NCBI RefSeq assembly: GCF_030269645.1
Contig: NZ_BSTR01000006.1
Coordinates: forward strand, 89,541-153,540
Direction of reading: 5' to 3'
From: Actinokineospora sp. NBRC 105648
GTDB taxonomy: Bacteria > Actinomycetota > Actinomycetes > Mycobacteriales > Pseudonocardiaceae
DNA: 64,000 bases
Position 1 is the stretch's first letter. Each line of letters begins with the position of its first letter. Below, piece by piece: positions 34,938-44,527 of this stretch. The translations under genes and the position numbers were made by a program. The notes beneath the pieces were generated by a model. The model made no database searches and was not told the origin of the DNA. It saw only the letters and a program-made list of their open reading frames with translations.

Positions 34938-37900
34938 ACGCCAGGCTTTCACCGACGGTGCCGCGCCCGCGCCGCACCTGGACCTCGTGCACGCGCTGTC
35001 CTTCCGCGCCGCCGGGGCCGCTCTGCGTCTTGGCGTGTTCGACCACCTCGGTGACGAGTCCCGAACCGCCGACGCCATCGCTGCCGGGATTGGGGGCGAT
35101 CCGCGCGGTGTGCGGGTACTCCTCGACGCCCTAACCGGCTTCGGCTACGCCACCCGGGACGGCTCCGGGTACCGCGCTACCCCGGCTGCGGCTTGGTTGG
35201 GCACCGGCTACCGGTCGGCTTTCTCGTTCTGGCACCGCGTCCTCGTCGACCAGTGGACCGACCTAGAGCAGTCCATTGTGGACGGCAAGCCGGTCGGTGA
35301 CTTCTACGGCTGGCTCGGCGCCGACCCGGCCGCCCTCGGCGAGTTCCAAGCCATGCTCGGCGAGCTGGCCGACGCGGTGGCGCCGGACGTAGCGAGCGCG
35401 GTTCCCGGTACCGCCCGGCGGTTGCTCGACATCGGTGGCGGACACGCCCGCTACGCCACCGCCTGCTGTGCGGCGAACCCCGAGCTGCGCGCCGACGTCG
35501 TAGACCTTCCTGGTTCCCTCGACGCCGGCCGCGCATACGCCGCAGCGGCCGGAGTCGGCGACCGTGTCCGATTCCGGGAGGCCGACTGGTCGACCGGCGA
35601 CCTCGGCGCGGACTACGACGTCGTGCTGGTGTTCAACGTGTTGCACTGCCTGAGCCCCGACCGCGCCGAGGACCTCCTCCGGCGGGCGGCCCGGGCGCTG
35701 CGGCCCGGCGGGACGGTCCTCATCCTGGAGGAGACCGCGGACGTGCCCGCCGAGGCCGGCGCGCTCGGCGCCGCCTGGGTGCCCGCGTCGAGTCTGAACC
35801 TGTTCCACACCCAGGGCGGGCAGATCTACGACCGCGAGCGGTTCGTCGAGTGGCTGGGCCGGGCCGGGCTCGCCGCGCCCGAGGAGGCCCGGATCGCCGC
35901 CGCGCCGACGTTCACCTTGTTCAGCGCCACCAAGGAGAACGCGCCGGGTCGGACGCTGACCGCGGCGCAGCGAAAGATGCTGCTGTTCGACCAGACGCGC
36001 CCGGACTCGACCTGGTGCAACGTGCCGCTCACCGTGCGGATCGCCGGGCCGCTCGACGCCGCCCGGCTGCGGGCGGCCCTGCGGCGGTGCTGGCTGTCGC
36101 ACGAGGCGCTGCGCAGTACCCACGACGGCGACACCGCCATGACCGGCGTCCTCCCGGAACTGCGGGAGGTCACGGTGACCGACGAGGCGGGTTTGGCCGA
36201 GCTGCGAGAGCGGGAACTGCGCACGGGGTTCGACCTGGCACACGAAGCACCGCTGCGAGCGACCTTGGCCCGGCTCGCCGACGACGACCACGAACTGATC
36301 CTGATCACCCACCACATCGCCACCGACGGGTACTCGCTCACCGTTCTGCGGCAGGACATCCTCGACGGGTACGCCGATCCGTCCCGCCCACCGCGGGCCG
36401 CTCACCGCCCAGTGCCCGCCGACGATCACGACGAGGACATCGAGTTCTGGGCCCACACCCTGGCGGACCTGCCGGAGGACACGGCGCTGCCGTTCGCCAC
36501 GCCCGCAGGCCCGTCCCTGGCCGCGGACGTGGTGCCGTTCGAGCTTCCCGACGACGTGACCACCATCGTCCGCGAGGTCGCTCGAAGTGGGCGGTCCAGC
36601 CCGTTCATGGTGCTGCTCACCGCGTTCGGCGTGCTGCTCGACCGGCTCGGTGCGGGCGATGACCTCGTGATCGGCACGCCGGTCGCCGGGCGTGACGCGC
36701 CGGGCAGCGAGGACGTCGTCGACTGCCTGGTGAACATGGTCGCGCTGCGCCTGCGCCTGCGCGGGGCCACCACCTGGGCGGACGCGCTGGACACGGTGCG
36801 GTCGACCGCCCTGGACGCCTTCGACCACACCGGCGCGCCGTTCAGCGAGGTCGTGGACCGGCTGGCCGCGCCCAGGTCGGCGCACCCGCACCCGGTGTTC
36901 CAGGTCGTCTTCGCCGCCCCGCCCGCGGTAGCCGGACCGACTACAGTGGACGGTGTTACCTTCGACTTCGCGCACGGCACCAGCGCCGAGTCGCTCTTCG
37001 ACATCGAGGTGCAGGTCTTCGACGACGGCGACGGCATGGGCGGCTACCTCAAGTTCCGCACGGCCCGCTTCACCCGGGCCCAGATGACCGCGGTGCTGGA
37101 CCAGTTCCGCACCCTGCTCGGCGGGCTCGACCCGACCGCCCGGTTGGCCGACGCAGTCCTGCTCACCCCGGCGGAGCGCCACCGCGCGGTGGTCGAGTGG
37201 AACGCCACCACGACCGACTACCCGCGCGAGCGCACCCTGGTGGAGCTTTTCGAGTCGCGTGTGGACGAACGGCCGGACGCGGTCGCCGCGGTGTACGGCG
37301 CCGAAGTCCTCACCTACCGGGAGCTGGACGAGCGGGCGAACCGGCTGGCCGCGCTGCTGCGCGACCGCGGGGTCGGGCTGGAGGACCGGGTCGGGATCCG
37401 GCTCGGGTTCGGCGCCGGCTGGGTGGTCTCGGCCCTCGCCGTGCTCAAGGCGGGCGCGGCGTACGTGCCGCTCGACCCGCTGTACCCTGCGGCCAGGCTG
37501 GACCACATGTGCGCCGACAGCGGGGTGGCGACCGTCGTCACCGACGAGGTGCTCGGCGAATCGCCCACCTTCCCGGCCGACCGCGCGGTTCGTTGTGCCC
37601 GCCCGGATTCGTTGGCCTACGTCATGTACACCTCCGGCTCCACCGGGCGGCCGAAGGGGGTCGGCGTCACCCACCGCGACATCGTGCGGCTGGTGTGCCG
37701 GACCGACTACGTCCACTTCGGACCGGACGACGCGGTCGCGCAGGTCTCCAGCCCGTCGTTCGACGCGGCCACCTTCGAGCTGTGGGGCCCGCTCTGCGCG
37801 GGCGGCCGGATCGTCGGCGTGCCCAAGGACGACCTGCTGTCCCCACCCGACCTGGCGAAGACGTTGCGGGACAACGGTGTCGCCCTGATGTTCCTCACCA

Positions 37901-38922
37901 CGTCGCTGGCGCGGCGGCTCGCCGCCACCGCGCCGGAGACCGTCGCCGGTCTGCGCCAACTGCTGATCGGCGGGGAGCAGCTGGACGCGGACACCGTGTC
38001 ACGGCTGAGATCCGTGCCCGGCTTGACCGTGGTGAACGGCTACGGTCCAACTGAGACCACCACCTTCGGTGTGACCTGGGCCGCCGGAAGTGTTGTTGCC
38101 GGGGAGGTCGTGCCGATCGGGCGGCCCATCTCGAACAGCACCGCCTACGTCCTCGACGCCTGCCTGGAACCCGTGGCGCCCGGCATGGTCGGGGAGATCC
38201 ACCTCGGCGGTGACGGCGTGGCCCGGGGCTACCTGGGCAGGCCCGGCCTCACCGCGGCCCGGTTCGTGCCCGACCCGTTCGGTGTGCCCGGTTCCCGGAT
38301 GTACCGCACCGGCGACCTCGGCCGGTACCGCCCCGACGGCCTCATCGAGTGCCTCGGCCGGGTCGACCGGCAGGCGAAGATCCGCGGTTTCCGGGTCGAG
38401 CCCGGCGAGGTGGAGACGGTGTTGCGGGAGACCGGGCGCGTGGTGGACGTGACCGTCCAGGTGCGGGTCGAGGAGGAGCTGCTGGTCGGTTACGTCGTGC
38501 CCACCGACCCGGCGGAGTCCATGGCGGATCTGCGCGCGCAGCTCAGTGGACTGCTCCCGGAACACCTGGTGCCCGCGGTGCTGGTCGCGCTCGACGTGCT
38601 CCCGGTGAACCAGAACGGAAAGCTCGACACCGCCGCTCTGCCCGACCCGTTCGCGGCCGCCTTGACCGGGTCCGCCGGGGCCACCGCCGAGCCCACCACG
38701 GACACCGAGCGCGTCGTCCGCGACATCTGGCGCGAGGTCCTCGCCAACCCCGACATCGGCCTGCACGACGACTTCTTCGCCCTGGGCGGCCACTCGGTGA
38801 AGGCCGGGCAGGTGCTCGCCCGGATCCGCGCCGAACTCCGGGTCCCCGCCTCCCTGCGGCTGGTCTTCGACAACCCGACGGTGGCCACCCTGGCCGCCGC
38901 ACTGCCCGTCCCGAGGAGCTGA
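34915..38922 (+). CDS. NRPS with N-terminal O-methyltransferase: MT-C-A-T
   Basis: A 1335-residue fusion from ATG 34915 (AAGGGGGAAG upstream). Residues about 10-335 are an acetylserotonin-type O-methyltransferase: a dimerisation winged helix (LDLVHALSFRAAGAALRLGVFDHL), SAM loop LLDIGGGHARYA near 170-181, and VFNVLHCLSPDRAEDLL. Then condensation (about 345-770; HHIATDG at 466-472), adenylation (about 790-1235; YTSGSTGRPKG at 905-915) and thiolation (about 1250-1330; Ser1294 in GGHSVK). The pocket by eye is D-A-F-F-L-G-G-T-F-K, one change from the valine code D-A-F-W-(I/L)-G-G-T-F-K, so a branched aliphatic residue is likely. There is no release domain; the C-A-T-R protein should act next. A C domain in the first module suggests an acylated or aryl-capped start. 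Confidence 0.92.
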   Translation: MLELPQAERQAFTDGAAPAPHLDLVHALSFRAAGAALRLGVFDHLGDESRTADAIAAGIGGDPRGVRVLLDALTGFGYATRDGSGYRATPAAAWLGTGYRSAFSFWHRVLVDQWTDLEQSIVDGKPVGDFYGWLGADPAALGEFQAMLGELADAVAPDVASAVPGTARRLLDIGGGHARYATACCAANPELRADVVDLPGSLDAGRAYAAAAGVGDRVRFREADWSTGDLGADYDVVLVFNVLHCLSPDRAEDLLRRAARALRPGGTVLILEETADVPAEAGALGAAWVPASSLNLFHTQGGQIYDRERFVEWLGRAGLAAPEEARIAAAPTFTLFSATKENAPGRTLTAAQRKMLLFDQTRPDSTWCNVPLTVRIAGPLDAARLRAALRRCWLSHEALRSTHDGDTAMTGVLPELREVTVTDEAGLAELRERELRTGFDLAHEAPLRATLARLADDDHELILITHHIATDGYSLTVLRQDILDGYADPSRPPRAAHRPVPADDHDEDIEFWAHTLADLPEDTALPFATPAGPSLAADVVPFELPDDVTTIVREVARSGRSSPFMVLLTAFGVLLDRLGAGDDLVIGTPVAGRDAPGSEDVVDCLVNMVALRLRLRGATTWADALDTVRSTALDAFDHTGAPFSEVVDRLAAPRSAHPHPVFQVVFAAPPAVAGPTTVDGVTFDFAHGTSAESLFDIEVQVFDDGDGMGGYLKFRTARFTRAQMTAVLDQFRTLLGGLDPTARLADAVLLTPAERHRAVVEWNATTTDYPRERTLVELFESRVDERPDAVAAVYGAEVLTYRELDERANRLAALLRDRGVGLEDRVGIRLGFGAGWVVSALAVLKAGAAYVPLDPLYPAARLDHMCADSGVATVVTDEVLGESPTFPADRAVRCARPDSLAYVMYTSGSTGRPKGVGVTHRDIVRLVCRTDYVHFGPDDAVAQVSSPSFDAATFELWGPLCAGGRIVGVPKDDLLSPPDLAKTLRDNGVALMFLTTSLARRLAATAPETVAGLRQLLIGGEQLDADTVSRLRSVPGLTVVNGYGPTETTTFGVTWAAGSVVAGEVVPIGRPISNSTAYVLDACLEPVAPGMVGEIHLGGDGVARGYLGRPGLTAARFVPDPFGVPGSRMYRTGDLGRYRPDGLIECLGRVDRQAKIRGFRVEPGEVETVLRETGRVVDVTVQVRVEEELLVGYVVPTDPAESMADLRAQLSGLLPEHLVPAVLVALDVLPVNQNGKLDTAALPDPFAAALTGSAGATAEPTTDTERVVRDIWREVLANPDIGLHDDFFALGGHSVKAGQVLARIRAELRVPASLRLVFDNPTVATLAAALPVPRS

Positions 38923-38950
38923 CGCCGGGTCCCTTGAGTCCACAATAGAC

Positions 38951-38978
38951 AGGCGGCCGACCTTTCGGTCGGCCGCCT
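38951..38978 (+). terminator. terminator of the NRPS operon
   Basis: A perfect 12-bp stem (38951-38962 with 38967-38978) with a TTTC loop, 28 nt after the stop of the last NRPS gene. Confidence 0.85.
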
Positions 38979-39054
38979 GCGGGTTCTCGCGCGTTACCCG
39001 GGCAAGCGGTGGCCACCGGTACCCGAGTGGCCGCCAACCTCGCCGGAAATGGTG

Positions 39055-39315
39055 CTAGCTGGGCAGCTCGGGGGCGTAGAGGGTGCGGAAGTACCAGCCC
39101 GCCGGGAACTGGGACGTGCTCTTGTACAGGCACTCGCTCGCCCACGCGGACCGGTCGCTGCCGTTGTCCCGCCACGCCTGGGCCTGGACCTCGCACTCGG
39201 TCACGGTGGTGTAGGGGCCGATGTAGGTGAACGGCGGTGGGGCCGCGACGGCGGGTGCGACCGCCCCCGCGACACCCACGGCGGCGAAGCAGACGGCGAG
39301 GAACAGTCGACGCAT
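39055..39315 (-). CDS. small secreted protein
   Basis: An 86-residue protein starting at ATG 39315, with AAAGGT upstream. A signal peptide (1-24, ending PAVAAP) precedes a mature part of about 60 residues with two Cys (TVTECEV and SECLY) and many aromatic residues: TYIGPYTTVTECEVQAQAWR and GWYFRTLYAP. The TECE-x3-A-x2-W arrangement with a second Cys about 20 residues later suggests one disulfide. This type of small exported protein is common in Pseudonocardiaceae, but I know no function. Confidence 0.75.
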   Translation of the reverse strand: MRRLFLAVCFAAVGVAGAVAPAVAAPPPFTYIGPYTTVTECEVQAQAWRDNGSDRSAWASECLYKSTSQFPAGWYFRTLYAPELPS

Positions 39316-39529
39316 GTTGTGGACCTTTCGGTGATCAGCACCCGGACAACGCGAACGTACAGCGCTGAATCGGTTCGCGGCAGGGTTGGCGGCAGAGTGC
39401 GGCCGAGTGGATCAGCACCGGCGTCCGCGCGGCGGCGGCCCCGATCCGCTGTCGTACCGCGTTTTCCTCGACCGGTTGTCCGTCCGGCCGTTGCGCCCCG
39501 ACCATCCTATTAGGACTCGTTGCCCCGTG

Positions 39530-40425
39530 GTCGACTCGGCGCACGGCCCACGAGGGGCACGCCGCGGCTCGGCTGACCAGCAGGGCGCGCTCACGGTCGT
39601 TGTCGGACAGCCCGGCCGCCCGCTCGAACTCGGTTCGGGCTCGCCCGGCGGCACGAGTTTGACCAGCAGGTCGGCCCGCACGGCGGGCAGCAGGTGGTAG
39701 CGGGCCGGCGCGTTCTCCTCGACGAGGGCGTCCCGACCACCCGGTCGAGCGCGGCCAGTCCGCGCCGGATCAGCGACTGGTCCCAGCGGGCGCGGTCCCG
39801 AGCAGGGTGACGATCTCGCCGGCGGCGTCGGTGCAGGCCCGCAGCAGGATGCCTGCAGCTCCATCAGCGCGAGCCGTCCGTGCGCCTCGGGCTCGTCCGG
39901 CGCGGGGGCGGCGAGTACCCGGCCCAGCCGCAACGCCCCCCACGCACAGCGCCGAGCGGGCGAGGTCGGGACCGGCGGTGGCCGAGTAGCCCGCGTTGAA
40001 CAGCAGGTAGACCACGCCGAGGGCGGACGCCAGCCGGGGCACGAGCTCGGCGCCGGTCGGCACCTCGAAAGGCACCCGCGCGTGGTGGGTCCCGCTGGGC
40101 AACTCGGACAGCCTCTGCACGAGGACGGTGCTGGCCTCCCGGGATCAGCGCACTCGCGCCCACGTTCCGAGCTAGGCCGAGGTAGCAGGCCCACCGCACG
40201 GCGAGGGTCTTCTTGGCCCGAACAACGCGCTGGGCCATCGTCGCCGTTGGGGACCAGGAACGCCCGGGCGATCTCCTCGGTGCGCAGCCCGGCCTCGGCC
40301 CGACCGACGTCGCGGACCAGGCGGGCCAGGTCCCCGGTGAGCCGGGCCGCCTCGCTCCGCCAGACCGCCTCGATCGCCCGGTGCGTGGCGGGTGTCGGAT
40401 CGGGGGCCCAGGCTCAACCGCACCG
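39530..40425 (-). pseudogene. decayed ECF-like sigma factor (DUF6596 type), partner of the YCII gene
   Basis: Ordered fragments in several minus-strand frames match one sigma factor: AIEAVWRSEAARLTGDLARLVRDVGRAE (sigma-2 start), fused directly to LRTEEIARAFLVP (sigma-4), then MAQRVVRAKKTLA, VPFEVPTGAELVPRLASALG, VVYLLFNAGYSATAGPDLA, RLGRVLAAPAPDEPEAHG and finally EFERAAGLSDNDRERALL. Most of sigma-2 and the region to sigma-4 is deleted, and at least four frameshifts follow. In other actinobacteria this sigma family lies directly after a YCII gene, exactly as here. Confidence 0.85.
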
Positions 40426-40514
40426 GGCGGACGCGCGCGACCGCCCGCGGTGACCGCGCTCTCGTGAGGTTCGGCGCGTGGTCGACCGCACCGAGAGCAC
40501 GATCATCCGCGGGG

Positions 40515-40997
40515 TCAGTTCCCACCCTGTTCCTGCTGGGCGGCGGCCTCGGCGCGCCACTGGGCCACGTTGGCCCGGCCCAGCTCACCCACGCCGTCGG
40601 CGAAGGCGGCCACCTCGGCGGTGGCGTTGTCGCCGAAGTCCGCGGCCTCGAAGATCTGCCGGATCTCGACCTCGCCGACCTGGCCGGGCGGCAGGTTCGG
40701 GGCCCGCCTGACCCACTCGATGGCCTCCTCCCTGGAGGCCACCTCCAGGATCGAGTAGCCGGCGATCAGCTCCTTGGTCTCGGCGAACGGCCCGTCGACC
40801 ACCGTGCGCTCCTCGTCCTCGAACCGGACCCGCACGCCCCTCGAGGTCGGGTGCAGGCCGTCGGCGGCCACCAGGACGCCCGCCTTGACCAGCTCCTCGC
40901 TGTACCGACCCATCGCCACCATCGCCTCGGTCGTGGGCAGCACGCCTGCCTCGGACTCGGCCGTCGCCTTGGCGATCACCATGAACCGCATCGTCAT
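40515..40997 (-). CDS. YCII-related (DGPF) protein
   Basis: A 160-residue protein; ATG 40997 is taken (GGAG 6 nt upstream), and ATG 40991 is an alternative. The YCII/DGPF fold is clear: MRFMVIAKATAESEAG, RYSEELVKAGVLVAADGLHPTS, then VVDGPFAETKELIAGYSILEVAS-like segments with the DGPF signature. A C-terminal helical extension follows. YCII proteins of this type sit beside DUF6596 sigma factors and may sense or process a small molecule. Here the sigma partner 90 nt downstream is a pseudogene, so this gene is now alone. Confidence 0.88.
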   Translation of the reverse strand: MTMRFMVIAKATAESEAGVLPTTEAMVAMGRYSEELVKAGVLVAADGLHPTSRGVRVRFEDEERTVVDGPFAETKELIAGYSILEVASREEAIEWVRRAPNLPPGQVGEVEIRQIFEAADFGDNATAEVAAFADGVGELGRANVAQWRAEAAAQQEQGGN

Positions 40998-41191
40998 CAT
41001 CTCCAAGTGGTCCGGGGTCCCGGGCCGTTCGCCCGGTCGCAACCCCGATTCACCAGGGCGTCGAACGGGCGACCCCGATTTCGACACCCTCACCGAACAA
41101 TCTTGCAAAAGATTTCGCGGGGGACCCGGTCGTGCGGCGTCACGGGCCCGACCAGCGGTCCAGCGGGCGTTCGGTCGGCACGGGTGGCAGG

Positions 41192-42310
41192 GTGACCGGC
41201 GTGCGTGACACGTTGAACGCCGCCAAGACCAGGTCCGCGCTGCGCACGTCGGCGCGGGTCTCGTTGGACGCGCTGCTGGTCCTGCTGCTGACCGCCGTGG
41301 CGCTGTGGGTCCTGGGCTGGATGTGGTCGGTCGTCTGGCCGGTCGTGATCGCCCTGCTGCTCACCACGCTGACCTGGCCGGTGACCCGGTTCTTGCGCGG
41401 CAAGGGCTGGCACCCCGCGCTGGCGGCTTCCGTGGTGACCCTGCTGTTCCTCGTGGTCGCCGCCGGGACGGTGCTGCTGATCGCGATACCGGTGGCGTCG
41501 CAGTCCGGTGACCTGGCCGACGGTGTGGGCCGGGGGATCGAGCAGGTGCGGCAGTGGGCGTCGGGCCCACCGCTGAACATCCGGGACGACCAGGTCACCG
41601 GCGCGCTCGACGCCGGGGTCGACCGCCTCCAGGACAGCGTCGGGAGCATCGTCAACGCCACCGTGACCGGCGTGGGCGCGGTGGCCAACGGGGTGGTCGT
41701 CGCCGTGCTGGCGCTGTTCCTGATGTTCTACTTCCTCAAGGACGGCCCCCGCTTCCTGCCCTGGCTGACCCGGCAGCTGCCCGGGCGCCTGGCCGCGGAC
41801 GTGCCGGTCGTGGCCGCGCGCTGCTGGGACACCCTGGGGTCGTTCGTGCGCTCCCAGGCCCTCGTGGGCCTGCTGGACGCGGTGTTCATCGGCCTGGGGC
41901 TGTGGATCATGGGCGTGCCGCTGGTGCTGCCGCTGGCGGTGCTGACGTTCGTCTCGGCGTTCGTCCCGATCGTGGGCGCCCTGTTCGCCGGGTTCGTCGC
42001 GGTGCTCATCGCCCTGGTGTCCAACGGCCTGACCGACGCCCTGATCGTGCTGGCGATCATCGTCGCGGTGCAGCAGCTCGAGGGCAACGTCTTCCAGCCG
42101 ATCCTGCAGAGCCGGAGTCTGGGCCTGCACGCCACCGTGGTCCTGCTCGCCGTCACCCTGGGCGGCACCCTGGCGGGGATCACCGGCAGCCTGCTGGCCG
42201 TGCCCCTGGCCGCCCTCCTCGCCGTGGTCTGGGACTACCTCCGCGACCAGCTGAGCACCCCGCGACCAGACCCCGCGGCTGAACCACCGCCCACGACCGA
42301 CACACCCTGA
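41192..42310 (+). CDS. AI-2E family (PerM-type) transporter
   Basis: A 372-residue membrane protein; GTG 41192 is chosen as the first start ahead of the first helix (GTG 41201 also possible). About seven to eight helices, with the AI-2E exporter core: LFLMFYFLKDGPRFLPWL, then RCWDTLGSFVRSQALVGLLDAVFIGLGLWIMGVPLVLPLAVLTF and QQLEGNVFQPILQSRSLGLHATVVLLAV-like segments. The family includes permeases and Na+/H+ antiporters; substrate here unknown. It is convergent with the trypsin/Fn3 gene. Confidence 0.88.
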   Translation: MTGVRDTLNAAKTRSALRTSARVSLDALLVLLLTAVALWVLGWMWSVVWPVVIALLLTTLTWPVTRFLRGKGWHPALAASVVTLLFLVVAAGTVLLIAIPVASQSGDLADGVGRGIEQVRQWASGPPLNIRDDQVTGALDAGVDRLQDSVGSIVNATVTGVGAVANGVVVAVLALFLMFYFLKDGPRFLPWLTRQLPGRLAADVPVVAARCWDTLGSFVRSQALVGLLDAVFIGLGLWIMGVPLVLPLAVLTFVSAFVPIVGALFAGFVAVLIALVSNGLTDALIVLAIIVAVQQLEGNVFQPILQSRSLGLHATVVLLAVTLGGTLAGITGSLLAVPLAALLAVVWDYLRDQLSTPRPDPAAEPPPTTDTP

Positions 42311-42326
42311 CGACCGGCGCCGGTCG
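42311..42326. terminator. palindrome between convergent stops
   Basis: CGACCGGCGCCGGTCG is a perfect 16-bp palindrome filling the gap between the stops at 42310 and 42327. It could fold as a short hairpin terminator for both genes. Confidence 0.5.
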
Positions 42327-44258
42327 CTACTTCGGCGAGTCGGGACTCGGGGACAACGGGACCGCGGACTGGCCGTAGGCCTGGTTGGCCGCGATCACCA
42401 CCCACTCCTGCCGTCCGGTGACACCGTGGGCGAATGAGCGGACCTCGGGCCCGAACTCGAACACGCGGCCGCTGACCCGCTCGACCACGATGTAGGACTC
42501 CACCGGCGCCTGGGCCGGGGTCGGCGCGGCCTCGAGCCAGGTGAGCGGGCTCGGGATCGCGACCCTGGGGGCGGGCGGCACCACGCTGGCCGCCTCGAAG
42601 GTCGCGGGGGCGCCGATGTCGACGGTCACCTTGGTGGCCGGACCGAGGCCCCAACTCCAACTGCGCGGCACGATCTCCAGTACGTACCGCCCCGGCGGGA
42701 AGCGGCTGTCGAGCACGCGCGAGAGGACCGGGGGCGCGCCGGCCTCCACCGTGTCCAGCGTGCGCCGCCTGCCCTGCGGGTCGGTGTAGTAGAACGAGTA
42801 GAGGTCCGGGGTGGCGTGCTGGCGGTACCGGGTGAGCGGCACGTTCAGCGTCGGCTGGAAGTCGTTGCGGGTGTCCCAGCTGAGGACGAGCTGGGCGTCG
42901 GTGACCCGCGCGGTCAGCGTGCGCGGTGCCGTCGGCGGCCGCAGCGGCAGGTAGTGGACCGTGGTGCGGACCTCGGGGGCTGGGCCGGCGAGGTTCGCGT
43001 CGCGTGTGGACACCACGAACCTGTCCCCGTACACCGCGCCCGCGGGGAGCGCCAGGTCAGCGGCCGTGATCGTGGTGTCGAGCTGCGTGATCGGGTTGGC
43101 GCACTGGGGATCGGTCCCGGCGCACAGGCGGGTCAGGGTGTGGTTGACGTCCTCGACCGCGCCGGGGCCGCGGGTCCACCGCACGCGCAGCGCGCCGGGG
43201 CTGGAGGTGACCTCGACCGGGTTCACCGCGGTGGGCGGCGGGCCCGCCGCGACGTAGCGGGAGTACTGGTAGGTGATCTGGTCGCCGGACTGGTTGAATC
43301 CCGCCGGGACCCGCGCGAGGCCGTTGGCGTTCTCCGGCAGCACGAACGCGCCCCACCGTGCCCCGGTGGGCACGTCGAAGGACGCCATCGTCGCGGTGGT
43401 CCGGACCAGCTTGCGGTCGGCGGCGTCGGCGGGGTTGACGAGCACGGCGGTGTACGCGGACACCGGCGGGCTCGAGGTCGCCGGGTTCCAGGAGAGGCGG
43501 ACCGAGGTGCTGGTCGCGGTGGCGGTGAAGTCCGTGATCGAGGCGGGCAGGTCCGGGCGGGGACCGAGACCGTCCACAGTGGTCCAGCGGACCGCGGTCC
43601 CGACGACGCCGGTGATGAAGTCGCGGTGGTCGGGGGTGAACTCGGGGACGCCGGTGACCGGGTTCGGCGCGCCGTAGGTCATGAGGCCGACGAGGTGGCC
43701 GGTCGGGTCACCGGGGCGGTGGTAGAAGGCGGGGCCGCCGCTGTCGCCGGGGATCGCCGTGGGCGGGGCGGCCAGGGACGCCAGTTCCGGGTTGCCACCG
43801 GGCGTCGTCCACGCCGCGGTGAGCTTGCCGCCGCCCAAGCCCACGACCAGGGTGTTGCCCGCGTAGGTGAGGTCGTGCTCGAGGATGCCGCTCTCGACGA
43901 GGTCCGGGAACGCGGGCGCCGGGATCGCCGTCGTCAGGTGCGACACGCTCAAGTCGCAGCTGTTGCCGACGCACGACGTGACCGCGTCGATCGTCGCGGT
44001 CCCGTAGGCGTTCGCGAAGGTGCCGCCCACGCGTCCCGGCGCGTGCCGGGTGGTCAACACCCACTCGGGCGCGACCTGCACGCCCGAGGCACTCGCCCGG
44101 CCCGCCAACCGCCACTCGTCGACCACCTGACCGCTCAGCGGTTCCCGGATCGCGGTCACCACCGGGTCGACCCCGTTGCCCACCGCCGCGGCGGGGGTCA
44201 CCGCCGCCGACAAGGAGACCGCGCACACCGCGGCCGCCATCGCCATCCGCTTGATCAT
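42327..44258 (-). CDS. secreted trypsin-like protein with fibronectin-III-like repeats
   Basis: A 643-residue exported protein (ATG 44258, signal peptide 1-25). The S1-like domain (about 26-225) keeps His72 (in TTRHAPG rather than TAAHC), Asp102 (CDLSVSHL) and Ser173 (GDSGGPAF), with a Cys96/Cys101 pair. It is more divergent than the other two trypsin domains in the window, but the triad appears complete. Residues about 235-640 form four Fn3-like beta domains (TDFTATATSTSVRLSW, VTSSPGALRVRW, ARVTDAQLVLSW and a last one). Likely an extracellular protease or adhesin. Confidence 0.8.
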   Translation of the reverse strand: MIKRMAMAAAVCAVSLSAAVTPAAAVGNGVDPVVTAIREPLSGQVVDEWRLAGRASASGVQVAPEWVLTTRHAPGRVGGTFANAYGTATIDAVTSCVGNSCDLSVSHLTTAIPAPAFPDLVESGILEHDLTYAGNTLVVGLGGGKLTAAWTTPGGNPELASLAAPPTAIPGDSGGPAFYHRPGDPTGHLVGLMTYGAPNPVTGVPEFTPDHRDFITGVVGTAVRWTTVDGLGPRPDLPASITDFTATATSTSVRLSWNPATSSPPVSAYTAVLVNPADAADRKLVRTTATMASFDVPTGARWGAFVLPENANGLARVPAGFNQSGDQITYQYSRYVAAGPPPTAVNPVEVTSSPGALRVRWTRGPGAVEDVNHTLTRLCAGTDPQCANPITQLDTTITAADLALPAGAVYGDRFVVSTRDANLAGPAPEVRTTVHYLPLRPPTAPRTLTARVTDAQLVLSWDTRNDFQPTLNVPLTRYRQHATPDLYSFYYTDPQGRRRTLDTVEAGAPPVLSRVLDSRFPPGRYVLEIVPRSWSWGLGPATKVTVDIGAPATFEAASVVPPAPRVAIPSPLTWLEAAPTPAQAPVESYIVVERVSGRVFEFGPEVRSFAHGVTGRQEWVVIAANQAYGQSAVPLSPSPDSPK

Positions 44259-44527
44259 GCCGCCACGCTAGGCCGCCGCGGACGCGCCGCTCCAGCACCG
44301 GATCCGCCCCTTCACGCGCTGTTCGTCGCCGGTTCCCGCACTCACCCGTTCGGCCCGCGACGGCCGCAACCGGCCCAACCACACCGCGCCCGCCATCTCT
44401 CCACAATGGACTCTTTGCGTCCGACCAAACCGGTTGCCAAGCCGGGCGGGCCGACAAACTGGCCCTGGGGACCACCGTCCACATCGCCGCGATCAACGAA
44501 TGGCTCTGACCGACTTCGATACCGGCC

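Noticed and set aside
26318-38922. Assignment as a pyrrolobenzodiazepine cluster (KMO-like enzyme plus C-A-T-R)
   Set aside because: The expected anthranilate-activating A-T protein, kynureninase and tryptophan dioxygenase are absent, and the A-domain pockets do not look like proline or anthranilate codes.
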